Of a stretch of 64,000 bases of DNA, positions 1 to 9,400 are shown one piece after another. The notes below the pieces were generated by a model. It did not search any database and was not told the DNA's origin. It saw only the letters and a list, made by a program, of their open reading frames with translations. Each line of letters starts with the position of its first letter. Position 1 is the stretch's first letter. The DNA is from Mycobacteroides sp. CBMA 271 (GTDB lineage Bacteria > Actinomycetota > Actinomycetes > Mycobacteriales > Mycobacteriaceae), in assembly GCF_009729205.1 (NCBI RefSeq), contig NZ_VTHB01000004.1, forward strand, positions 1-64,000, written 5' to 3'. Made by a program: the position numbers and the translations under genes.

Positions 1-137
1 TCGACCACGCTCAACTCCCTCATTCAGGGAGTGTCAAGGATCAACCGAAGTAGATGTAAAGCATCCGCCGAAACACTGTCGCCCATCACCCGAAGACGAA
101 ACGTCAAGCATCACCCGACGTCATACACCACTGTCAG
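1..137. other. non-coding stretch at left edge
   Basis: I see no credible coding sequence, hairpin or RNA here. It lies just beyond the 3' end of the minus-strand tRNA-Arg, a common place for islands to insert, but the window ends before anything can be tested. Confidence 0.4.
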
Positions 138-211
138 CGCCCCCGGCAGGAATCGAACCTGCGACCTAGGGATTAGAAGGCCCTTGCTCTATCCGACTGA
201 GCTACGGAGGC
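138..211 (-). tRNA. tRNA-Arg (anticodon TCT)
   Basis: On the minus strand the sequence folds as a full cloverleaf. The 7-bp acceptor stem pairs GCCTCCG with CGGGGGC, with one T-G wobble. The T-arm carries GTTCGAATC, and the anticodon loop reads TCT, which decodes AGA. The molecule is 74 nt to its G discriminator base. CCA is not encoded, so a nucleotidyltransferase must add it. Confidence 0.96.
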
Positions 212-284
212 ATGCGGCGCTAGCCGGACCAGAGTCTATCGAACCGGTGACCATGCGGATCGCATCTCGCCATACCCTTGACTC

Positions 285-2294
285 GTGACGACGACCCCCA
301 CCACCCGACAGACCGATTCGTCGATCTGGACAATCGTCGTCGGCATGGCTGTCGTCGCAGGCCTGGTTGCGGCCACCATCGGCGCACTGTCGCTCACCGA
401 CGCCCTGCTCGCGACCGGTCTGCCGAACCCGGGCCCGGTCACCTCCTATGGTCTGCCGTTCGTGCGGGCCGCCGCGGAAATCGCGGCCGTTGTCGCCGTC
501 GGTGCGTTCGTTTTGGCTGCCTTCTTCGTCCCTCCGCAGTCAAGCGGTGTGCTCGACGTAGACGGGTACCGCTCTCTGCGTGTTGGCACGGCGGCTTCGA
601 CCGCGCTTGCAGTGCTCTCGGCGGCCATGGTGCCGCTGTCGGTGTCAGATGTGTCCGGTCAGCCGGTCAGCGATTTCGGCCCCGGAGAGCTGTGGTCACT
701 CGCGGGAGAAATCGACACCGTGAACGCCTGGCGCTGGATGGCCTTCATCGCCGCCGGTGTCGCGATCGCGAGCCGGGTGGTTTTGCGCTGGTCTTGGACG
801 CCGTTGCTGGTGCTCGGATCGGTGTCGTCATTGATGCCGCTCGCGTTGGTGGGGCATTCGGCCGCCGGCGGTGCCCATGACCTGGGCACGAACAGCCTCA
901 TCATTCATCTGGTCTCCGCCGCGCTGTGGGCGGGCGGGCTGGTCGCGCTGCTGATTCACGCGCTGCGCGGTGGTGGTCATCTCGATGTGGCCGCGCGCAG
1001 ATTCTCGACACTGGCGCTGTGGTGCTACGTCGCGATAGGGCTCAGCGGAATCATCAACGCGCTTATTCGGGTACAGCTTTCGGACCTGGTCACCACCCGC
1101 TACGGATGGCTATTAGTGGGCAAGATGACCGCGTTGCTTGTTCTGGGTGTGCTGGGTTACCTGCAACGGCGTTCGGCGATAACGGCATTGACCGAGGAGC
1201 CGCAGAATCGTCGGCCGCTGATTCGGCTCGCGGGATGTGAGGCCGCCATTTTCGCGGTCACCTTCGGTATCGCGGTGGGGCTGGGCCGTACCCCGCCACC
1301 GCCACCGCTGAATCTGAATCCGTCACCCGTCGAGGTCGCCATCGGTTACCCGCTGGCGGGGCCGCCGACGCCGCAGCGACTGATGTTCGACTGGCGTTTC
1401 GACCTTATCTTCGGAACGGCCGCCATCGTTTTCGCTGTCGCCTACCTGGTTGGGGTGCGACGGCTGAAGCAACGCGGCGACGGATGGCCGCTGGGGCGCA
1501 CCATCTCCTGGTTGTTCGGCTGCTTCTTCCTGTTGATCGCCACCTCGTCGGGGGTTGGTCGGTACATGCCCGCCATGTTCAGCATCCACATGGTCGCGCA
1601 CATGACGCTCTCGATGCTTGTGCCTGTGCTCCTTGTGCTTGGCGGACCCATGACCTTGCTGCTGCGGGTGCTGCCTGCCGCGGGCAAGGGCGGTCCACCA
1701 GGTTTACGTGAGTGGGTGCAGATTGCATTGCACAGCACGTTCTCTCGTGTCTTGACGCATCCATTGGTGGCGACGTCGTTGTTCATCGGCGGGTTCTACG
1801 GTCTGTATCTCAGCGGGCTCTACGACGCCGCCGTCGATGTGCATGCCGCGCACTTGGCGATGAATCTGCACTTCCTGCTGAGCGGTTATCTGTTCTATTG
1901 GGTGGTCATCGGCATCGATCCGTCTCCGCGGCGTCTGCCGCCGGTCGCCAAACTCGGCATCGTGCTGGTGTCGCTGCCGTTGCATGCCTTCTTCGGCGTC
2001 ATCCTGATGGGCACCAAATCGATTCTCGGCGAGAAGTTCTACAGCAATCTTGGTCTGCCGTGGCGGATCGACCTGGCCGCCGATCAACACATGGGCGGCG
2101 CCATCACGTGGGCCACGGGCGAGCTGCCGCTGATGGTGGTGATGATCGCGTTGGTCATCCAGTGGTCACGCTCGGACGAGCGGCTGGCCCGCCGTCAGGA
2201 TCGTGCTGCCGAGCGTGACGACGACGCCGACCTGGCTGCCTACAACGCCATGCTGGCCAAAATGGCTCAGCACGACGAGAAATCGCGCAGTTAA
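285..2294 (+). CDS. CopD/CtaG-type membrane protein (cytochrome c oxidase assembly / copper handling)
   Basis: A 669-residue polytopic membrane protein with two parts. Residues about 15-330 form a CopD-like bundle of helices with a His-containing stretch (GHSAAGGAHD, near residue 190). Residues about 365-640 resemble the Caa3-type CtaG domain, with HMVAHM near 434-439 and NLHF near 526 as possible metal-binding positions. Proteins with this fusion are thought to deliver copper to haem-copper oxidases or to move copper across the membrane; which applies here is not decidable from sequence. The start is a GTG just after the tRNA-Arg gene, with only a weak ribosome site. It converges on the amidase gene, with 29 bp between stops that contain one copy of an interspersed repeat. 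Confidence 0.85.
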   Translation: MTTTPTTRQTDSSIWTIVVGMAVVAGLVAATIGALSLTDALLATGLPNPGPVTSYGLPFVRAAAEIAAVVAVGAFVLAAFFVPPQSSGVLDVDGYRSLRVGTAASTALAVLSAAMVPLSVSDVSGQPVSDFGPGELWSLAGEIDTVNAWRWMAFIAAGVAIASRVVLRWSWTPLLVLGSVSSLMPLALVGHSAAGGAHDLGTNSLIIHLVSAALWAGGLVALLIHALRGGGHLDVAARRFSTLALWCYVAIGLSGIINALIRVQLSDLVTTRYGWLLVGKMTALLVLGVLGYLQRRSAITALTEEPQNRRPLIRLAGCEAAIFAVTFGIAVGLGRTPPPPPLNLNPSPVEVAIGYPLAGPPTPQRLMFDWRFDLIFGTAAIVFAVAYLVGVRRLKQRGDGWPLGRTISWLFGCFFLLIATSSGVGRYMPAMFSIHMVAHMTLSMLVPVLLVLGGPMTLLLRVLPAAGKGGPPGLREWVQIALHSTFSRVLTHPLVATSLFIGGFYGLYLSGLYDAAVDVHAAHLAMNLHFLLSGYLFYWVVIGIDPSPRRLPPVAKLGIVLVSLPLHAFFGVILMGTKSILGEKFYSNLGLPWRIDLAADQHMGGAITWATGELPLMVVMIALVIQWSRSDERLARRQDRAAERDDDADLAAYNAMLAKMAQHDEKSRS

Positions 2295-2297
2295 GTC

Positions 2298-2320
2298 GAT
2301 GAGCCGCTGGCGCGAAGACC
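2298..2320 (+). repeat. interspersed repeat GATGAGCCGCTnGCGCGAAGA, copy 1
   Basis: The stretch reads GATGAGCCGCTGGCGCGAAG followed by ACC. The same 21-base core recurs at 15225 and 57942 with one variable base. This copy lies between two convergent stop codons. Confidence 0.7.
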
Positions 2321-2323
2321 GTT

Positions 2324-3934
2324 CTACACCGCGCCCGCGGCGATGGCCGCCGGCCAGCTTCCATGCTCGCTGATATCGGTGCCGGCCTGCGCGGCGGCGC
2401 CGTCACAGCCGAATCCGGTGCGCCACAAGCCGTCATCGCATTCGACCTTGCCCAGCAGCATGGGCTCGGGCAGCTGCGCCAGGAAGGTGCCCAATGCGGC
2501 GGGGGAGAGCCGCCAGATCTCGCCGCCGATGCTCACCCCGTCCTCTTCGGAGCGCGTGAGACCTGGTTTGGGCGGGATGGTGCGCAGGGCCGCCATCCGG
2601 TATGTCGGGGCGGTTCGGATCGGGCCTACCCAACGCGCCCCCAGATCGGTGAGCTGGAACTCCAGCGGTCCACCTTTGAGGTGGGCGCCGAACACCGCAA
2701 GTTCGTGCGACAACGTGCTGGATGTTGGCCAGATATCCGGTCCCGCAGCATCTCCGGTGACCGTCGCGGCAATGTCGAACGCCACTGCGTCGTCGAAGGC
2801 GCGGGCGAGCACAGTCACCCCGAATTGAGCCTCGCCCGCTGTTCCTGCGGGCACCGCCACCCCGCACATATCGAACAGATTGCAGAAGTTGGTGTAGGTC
2901 CCCATGGTCGCGTTGACGCCAATCGGGTCGGCGGCCACTTGTTCGATCGTCGGATGCAGCGGCGCGGTGGGCACCAGCAGCGCGTCCGCGCCGGCCAGCG
3001 AGGTCAGGGCTTCCTCGCGTAGACGTTGTACCTCGGCGCGATCGCTCACCAGGCGGTGGGCTGGGATATCTCGCGCGCCTGAAATGATCTTTGTGACAGT
3101 CGGATCCAGTGTGGCGTCGGGGTTTTTATCGATGAATTCACCCACGGCGGCGTAGCGTTCGCTGACCAGCGCTCCCTCGTACAGCAGCTTCGCGGCGGCC
3201 AGGAACGGCGCCAGATCGATCTCGATGATCGTCGCTCCCGCTGCTCGAAGATGCTCGACGGTCGCATGAAACGCATTGCGCCACAACTCATCCAATGCGG
3301 GAAGCTCGCGCGGAATGGCGACGGTGGGCTGCGGGGGAGCGGCGTATCGGGTGTTGGCCGGCCAGGACCGCGGCCCGGCCGCGGCGCTCATGGCGGCCAT
3401 CGCTGTGTTGGCCGTGGCCAGAGTCGAGGCGAAAATCGTGACACAGTCATAGGATTCGCAGGCGGGCACCACACCCTCGGTGGAGATGACGCCGACGGTC
3501 GGCTTGATCCCGACGATGCCTTGTAGCCCCGCGGGCACCCGTCCGGACCCTGCGGTGTCGGTCCCGATCGCGATGTCGGCCTCGCCGGTTGCGACGGCCA
3601 CCGCCGATCCGGAACTGGAACCGCCGCTGATGTATTCGGGACGGCGTGAGTCGGATACCGCGCCGTAGGGCGAACGCGCGCCCACCAGCCCAGTCGCGAA
3701 TTGATCGAGGTTTGTCTTGCCGATGACGACGGCGCCCGCGGTGCGCAGGGCCGCGACCGCCGGGGCGTCCCGGTCGGGGATGTAGGCGTACTCCGGGCAC
3801 GCCGCGGTCGTGGGCACACCGGCTACGTCCACGTTGTCCTTGACCGCGAGCCGCAGACCCGCCAATGGGCCTGTCGAGGCCCCCAATTCGGCGGCGACTT
3901 CGTCCTCGGGGCGGTGCATGATCCAAACCGTCAT
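2324..3934 (-). CDS. atzF: allophanate hydrolase (amidase-signature family)
   Basis: A 536-residue amidase-signature enzyme. The Ser-cisSer-Lys triad is visible: K32 in AVKDN, S106 in GGSSSGS and S130 in GTDTAGSGR. The 24-residue spacing between the two serines is that of the family. After about residue 400 comes the extra C-terminal domain characteristic of AtzF/DUR1,2-type allophanate hydrolases (FGAHLKGGPL, later LGKVECDDG and GFGCDG). The enzyme should convert allophanate to ammonium and CO2 in urea or pyrimidine nitrogen use. No urea carboxylase or transporter gene lies beside it, so its substrate source is unknown. It is divergent from the ssb-like gene. Confidence 0.85.
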   Translation of the reverse strand: MTVWIMHRPEDEVAAELGASTGPLAGLRLAVKDNVDVAGVPTTAACPEYAYIPDRDAPAVAALRTAGAVVIGKTNLDQFATGLVGARSPYGAVSDSRRPEYISGGSSSGSAVAVATGEADIAIGTDTAGSGRVPAGLQGIVGIKPTVGVISTEGVVPACESYDCVTIFASTLATANTAMAAMSAAAGPRSWPANTRYAAPPQPTVAIPRELPALDELWRNAFHATVEHLRAAGATIIEIDLAPFLAAAKLLYEGALVSERYAAVGEFIDKNPDATLDPTVTKIISGARDIPAHRLVSDRAEVQRLREEALTSLAGADALLVPTAPLHPTIEQVAADPIGVNATMGTYTNFCNLFDMCGVAVPAGTAGEAQFGVTVLARAFDDAVAFDIAATVTGDAAGPDIWPTSSTLSHELAVFGAHLKGGPLEFQLTDLGARWVGPIRTAPTYRMAALRTIPPKPGLTRSEEDGVSIGGEIWRLSPAALGTFLAQLPEPMLLGKVECDDGLWRTGFGCDGAAAQAGTDISEHGSWPAAIAAGAV

Positions 3935-4111
3935 GTCAGCAAGGTACGGGTGGTGGGACCGATCGGCCAGTTATCCCCAATCCGATGTTCATCCACAGTC
4001 ACCAGCTGCGCACCCGCACTTGTCGCGCCGCGGTGTCGGTGCACAGCGGGTTACTGGAGCCACGACGGGCACCGATTCAGCGGTGCGCAGATGATCAAGG
4101 AAGGCATGACC

Positions 4112-4594
4112 ATGTTTGAGACACCGGTGACCGTGATCGGTTCCATCGTTGGCGATTTGAAGCGACGTCAAGTCGGCTCCGAGGAGATGATCAGATTTCG
4201 CATCGCCAGTAATGCCCGCCGTCGGCGCGACGACGGCAGCTGGGTGAACTCGAATTCCCTGTTCCTCAACGTCAGCTGTTGGGGCAGGTTGGTCCCCGGC
4301 GTGGGGGCCGCGCTGGGGAAAGGGTCGCCGGTGATCGTGCATGGCTATCTGCACACCAGCGAGTTCGAGGACAAGGAAGGTAACCGTCGCCAAGTCACCG
4401 AGATGAAGGCGCTCGCCGTTGGGCAGGATCTGTCACGGACCATGGCCCGGATCGAGAAGGCCGGGCACAGCGGCAGGCAGGACGACTCGGGGGCGGTGGA
4501 GCAACCCGATCCCGGTGCCGAGGATTCGGCGGCGGAGCCCGTGGAGACAGAGGAGATCGCGGAGGAGGCAGTAAACCTTGCGTTGAGCGCTTGA
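4112..4594 (+). CDS. single-stranded DNA-binding protein paralogue (SSB-like, Rv2478c type)
   Basis: A 160-residue protein with an OB-fold over residues 1 to about 110 (FETPVTVIGSIVGDLKRR, later SCWGRL and KGSPVIVHGYL). An acidic, disordered tail follows. The tail ends in NLALSA and lacks the DDIPF-like tip by which the main bacterial SSB recruits partners. It is therefore probably the secondary mycobacterial SSB rather than the essential one. I chose the ATG at 4112 because AAGGAAGG (4097-4104) sits 7 nt upstream. ATGs at 4091 and 4106 are in frame but poorly placed. Mycobacterium tuberculosis has the same gene next to ettA. Confidence 0.88.
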   Translation: MFETPVTVIGSIVGDLKRRQVGSEEMIRFRIASNARRRRDDGSWVNSNSLFLNVSCWGRLVPGVGAALGKGSPVIVHGYLHTSEFEDKEGNRRQVTEMKALAVGQDLSRTMARIEKAGHSGRQDDSGAVEQPDPGAEDSAAEPVETEEIAEEAVNLALSA

Positions 4595-4712
4595 TCCTGA
4601 GCTGACGCCGGCGACCGCGCGGTCGCCTCTCACCTAGGATGGGTCGGGCAGCTCACCAGATCGACCGTGAGCTGCGGCGAAAGAAACTTAGAGGAGAGGC
4701 GACAGCGCGGCA

Positions 4713-6386
4713 ATGGCTGAGTACATCTACACGATGATGAAAGTCCGCAAGGCGCATGGCGACAAGGTCATCCTCGACGATGTCACGCTGAGCTTCTTAC
4801 CGGGCGCCAAGATCGGTGTCGTCGGCCCGAACGGTGCCGGTAAATCCAGTGTTCTGAAGATCATGGCGGGGCTGGACACGCCGAACAACGGCGAGGCGTT
4901 CCTGGCCAACGGGGCCAGCGTCGGGATCCTGATGCAGGAGCCGAAGCTGGATGAGACGAAGACGGTTCGTGAGAACGTCGAGGCCGGCGTGGCCCTCAAG
5001 GGCAAGCTCAATCGGTACAACGAGGTCGCCGAATTGATGGCCACCGATTACACCGACGAGCTCATGGAAGAGATGGGCAAGCTCCAGGAAGAGCTGGACG
5101 CCGCCGACGCCTGGGACATCGACTCACAGCTGGAGCAGGCGATGGACGCGTTGCGCTGCCCGCCGCCGGAGGAGATGGTGACGCATCTGTCCGGTGGTGA
5201 GCGTCGACGGGTCGCGCTGTGCAAGCTGCTGCTGTCCAAGCCGGACCTGCTGTTGCTCGACGAACCCACCAACCACCTGGATGCCGAGAGCGTGCTGTGG
5301 CTTGAGCAGCACCTGGCCAGCTACCCGGGTGCGATCCTGGCCGTGACCCACGATCGGTACTTCCTGGACAACGTGGCCGAATGGATTTTGGAACTCGACC
5401 GCGGCCGGGCATACCCCTACGAGGGCAACTACTCCACGTACCTGGAGAAGAAGGCCGAGCGCATCGCCGTGCAGGGCCGTAAGGACGCCAAGCTGCACAA
5501 GCGCCTACAGGAGGAACTCGCCTGGGTGCGTTCGGGTGCCAAGGCCCGCCAGGCCAAGAACAAGGCGCGGCTCGGGCGGTACGAGGAGATGGCCGCCGAG
5601 GCGGAGAAGACGCGCAAGCTCGACTTCGAAGAGATCCAGATTCCCACCGGCCCGCGGCTTGGCAATGTGGTGGTCGAGGTGTCCAACCTCGAAAAGGGGT
5701 TCGAGGAACGCACCCTCATCAAGGACCTGTCGTTCACACTGCCCCGAAACGGCATCGTCGGCGTCATCGGGCCCAACGGTGTCGGCAAGACGACCCTGTT
5801 CAAGACGATCGTCGGGTTGGAAACGGCCGACGGCGGTGAGGTCAAGGTCGGCGAGACCGTCAAGTTGAGCTACGTCGACCAGAGCCGGGCCGGCATCGAC
5901 CCCAAGAAGAACGTGTGGGAGGTCGTTTCCGACGGCCTTGACCACATTGTCGTCGGCCAGAATGAAATGCCATCGCGGGCTTATGTTTCCGCGTTCGGGT
6001 TCAAGGGGCCGGATCAGCAGAAGCCGGCCGGTGTGCTCTCCGGTGGTGAGCGCAACCGTCTTAACCTGGCGCTCACCCTTAAGCAGGGCGGAAACCTGAT
6101 CCTGCTCGACGAGCCGACCAACGACCTCGACGTCGAAACCCTGAGCTCGCTGGAAAACGCGCTCGAACTCTTCCCCGGCTGCGCGGTCGTCATCTCGCAC
6201 GACCGGTGGTTCCTGGACCGCACCTGCACGCACATCCTGGCGTGGGAGGGAAGCGACGACAACCCCGCTTCCTGGTACTGGTTCGAAGGTAACTTCCAGG
6301 CGTACGAAGAGAACAAGGTGGAACGGTTGGGTATCGATGCAGCCAGACCTCACAGAGTTACCCACCGCCGCCTGACGCGCGACTAG
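4713..6386 (+). CDS. ettA: energy-dependent translational throttle protein EttA (ABC-F ATPase)
   Basis: A 557-residue ABC-F protein with two ATPase cassettes and no membrane segment. Cassette 1 has Walker A GPNGAGKSS (38-46), signature LSGGERRR and Walker B LLLLDEPTNHLD. Cassette 2 has GPNGVGKTT, LSGGERNR and LILLDEPTNDLD. EttA binds the ribosomal E site and gates the first peptide bonds according to energy charge. Length and motif order are normal. The purine-rich AGAGGAGAGG (4691-4700) is the ribosome site. Its position between the ssb-like gene and gdh is conserved in mycobacteria. Confidence 0.96.
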   Translation: MAEYIYTMMKVRKAHGDKVILDDVTLSFLPGAKIGVVGPNGAGKSSVLKIMAGLDTPNNGEAFLANGASVGILMQEPKLDETKTVRENVEAGVALKGKLNRYNEVAELMATDYTDELMEEMGKLQEELDAADAWDIDSQLEQAMDALRCPPPEEMVTHLSGGERRRVALCKLLLSKPDLLLLDEPTNHLDAESVLWLEQHLASYPGAILAVTHDRYFLDNVAEWILELDRGRAYPYEGNYSTYLEKKAERIAVQGRKDAKLHKRLQEELAWVRSGAKARQAKNKARLGRYEEMAAEAEKTRKLDFEEIQIPTGPRLGNVVVEVSNLEKGFEERTLIKDLSFTLPRNGIVGVIGPNGVGKTTLFKTIVGLETADGGEVKVGETVKLSYVDQSRAGIDPKKNVWEVVSDGLDHIVVGQNEMPSRAYVSAFGFKGPDQQKPAGVLSGGERNRLNLALTLKQGGNLILLDEPTNDLDVETLSSLENALELFPGCAVVISHDRWFLDRTCTHILAWEGSDDNPASWYWFEGNFQAYEENKVERLGIDAARPHRVTHRRLTRD

Positions 6387-6440
6387 GGTGAGCGTTGCGT
6401 GCCAATCCCCGGCACGCAACCTCGGCCAGGAGCGTTCTGC

Positions 6441-9400
6441 GTGACTGTTAACACAGGGACCACGACCCCCAAAAACACGCCATCTGCCAATGGATCTGGC
6501 GTTCCGACGATCGATGCGCTGTCGGCTGCGTTTAGTCACGCCCGGTTCCTGGGCGACCAGGAATCCGGCGATGCCCTCGACGCCGACGGCCACGCTGCAT
6601 CGTCGGCGCCACCCGTGCGCGAGGCGCTCATGCGTGCGCTGCTGCGGCTGGCGGCGCGCCGAGAACCGCATGCGATTTCGATGGCCGTCTACCGCAATGG
6701 AGACGACGCTGGCCTAGGGACCGCATTGCAGTTGGTCACCGACTACACGCCACTGCTCACCGAGTCCATCACCGTGCTGTTGCGACGATTGGGTGTCGCC
6801 ATCGTGGATCTGATGGATCCGGTATTCACCGTCCAACGCTCCGCCGATGGCACCCTGCTTTCGGCGGAACCGGTCGACAATCCGCACAGCGACAACGCCA
6901 CCGACGCGGAATGCTGGATCCACCTGCAGCTTCCGCCGTCCATCGACGCCGAGCGGCTGGCCTTCATCGAGACGCAGTTGCCGAACACCCTCGAAGACGG
7001 CAGTCATGTCGCCGCGGACACCGCCGCCATGCGCGAGGCGGTCATCGAGTTGGCCGCCGACCTGGACGCCTCGGCGGGTACCACCAGGTTCTCGTCTGCC
7101 GAGTTGACCGAGGTCGCCAACCTGCTGCGTTGGCTCGTGGAGGGCAACTTCACGGTGCTGGGCTATCAGCGGTGCACCGTCGAGGATGGACGCGCCACGG
7201 TCGATGAATCAAGCCGGCTCGGCCTGCTCAAGCGGCGCGAAGAGGTGCTTCCGCAGCTCACCCACAACGACGAGCTGCTGGTTTTGGCGCAGGCGACCGT
7301 GCCGACCTACCTGCGGTATGCCATTTACCCGAACATCGTGGTGATCCGGCAGGACGACGGCAATGGTCCGGCCATCGAACATCGCCTGGTCGGTGTGTTT
7401 ACCGTCGCCGCCATGAACGCCGACGTGCTGGATATCCCGGTGATCTCCGATCGGGTGCATCAGGTGCTGGCGCGCTCGGACGCCAACCAGGACTCGCTGG
7501 CCGGACACATGCTGATCGACATCATGCAAAACCTGCCGCGCGCGGAGCTGTTCACGGTGGGCGTGGACCAACTACAGAACATCGTCACCGCCGTGAGAAA
7601 CATTGGTGCGCACCCGGGTTCACTGCTGTTCCTCCGTTCGGACGAGCTCGGAAATTTCGTGACCGCATTGGTGTATCTGCCCCGTGACCGGTACACCACC
7701 ACGGTGCGGCTGGCCATGCAAGACACCTTGGTGCGTGAACTCGGCGGCACCGGCATCGACTACACCGCGCGGGTCAGCGAATCACCCTGGGCTTTGGTTC
7801 ATTTCACGATCCGCATGCCCGAGGACAATCTGTCCACGAGCGTCGATACGTCCGAGGCCAACAGGATTCGATTGCAGGGCCTGATCACCCAGACGAGTCG
7901 GACCTGGAGCGACCGCCTCGTCAGCGCGGTACGTCCCGACTCGCCGATCGACCGGGCGTGCGCGGAACGGTATTCGGTCATCCTGCCCGAGGTGTTCAAA
8001 CAGAACGTCACGCCCGTGGACGCGATCGACGATATCGCGAGAATCGAAGGACTCCAGGATAACTCGCTGGACCTGGCCTACGACGCCGCCGAAGAGCCGG
8101 CCACCGGTGTGCTCAGCATGTACCTCGGTGGGCGCTCGGCATCGCTGAGTCAGGTGCTGCCCGTCCTGCACAGCATGGGTGTCGACGTGCTCGAGGAGCG
8201 CCCCTATCACTTCACCCGCCCCGACGGGCTTACCGTCTCGCTGTACGCATTCCGCATCGTGGTGCACCCGGCGATCGCGCGAACCTTCGACGCCGATGGT
8301 GTACAGCATCGCGCGCACCTGTTCACGGACGCGATCGAAGATGTCTGGAATGGCTATGTGGAGACCGACAGGTTCAACGAACTGGTGCTGCGCGCCGGGC
8401 TCACCGCCGGCCAGATCACCATCCTGCGCGGATATGCCAAATACCTGCGGCAGGCCGGCTTCCCGTACAGCCAGGCACATATTGAGACGGTGCTTGCCGA
8501 CAACTCCACCACTGCGCGAGATTTCGTGGAACTGTTCGAGGCTCGATTCGATCCCGCCGTCACCGACGACGCCCTCGCCGACACCAAGGCCGCGGAGGTG
8601 CTGGCCGAGATCGAGAAGGTCGTCAGCCTCGACACCGACCGGGTGCTGCGCGCATTCTTTACGCTGATCCAGTCCACCCTGCGCACCAACTATTTTGTGA
8701 CGGACGAGAACTCGGCGCGTGCCAAGGGAGTACTCGCATTCAAGCTCAACCCGCGTGAGATCGAGGAGCTGCCCGAGCCTCGGCCACGGTTCGAGATCTT
8801 CGTGTACTCACCCCGCGTCGAGGGTGTGCACCTGCGCTTCGGCCCCGTCGCCCGCGGCGGGCTGCGATGGTCGGACCGCCGCGAGGACTTCCGGACTGAA
8901 ATCCTGGGACTGGTCAAGGCCCAGGCCGTAAAGAACGCCGTCATCGTTCCTGTCGGCGCCAAGGGCGGGTTCGTCGTCAAACAACCGCCGCAGTCCACCG
9001 GCGACGCGGCGGTCGATCGGGATGCGTTCCGGGCCGAGGGCGTCGAATGCTATCGGCGATTCATCGGCGGACTCCTCGATCTGACCGACAATCTGGACAG
9101 CGCCACCAACGCAGTCATCCCGCCGCCCGGGGTGCGCCGGCGCGACGGCGATGACACCTATCTGGTGGTAGCGGCGGACAAGGGCACCGCGACGTTCTCC
9201 GACATCGCCAACGATGTCGCCAAGTCCTATGGCTTCTGGCTGGGCGACGCCTTCGCCTCGGGTGGCTCCGTGGGCTACGACCACAAGGCCATGGGCATCA
9301 CCGCCCGTGGCGCCTGGGAGAGCGTCAAACGGCACTTCCTGGAAATCGGGATCGACACCCAGACAGAGGATTTCACCGTCGCTGGGGTCGGCGACATGAG

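Noticed and set aside
1..137. Possible island boundary next to the 3' end of tRNA-Arg
   Set aside because: No repeat of the tRNA 3' end is visible within the window on that side, and the sequence is too short to judge.
5505..6671. 388-codon open frame antisense to ettA and gdh
   Set aside because: It lies opposite intact Walker and signature motifs of EttA, and it is a shadow of codon bias.
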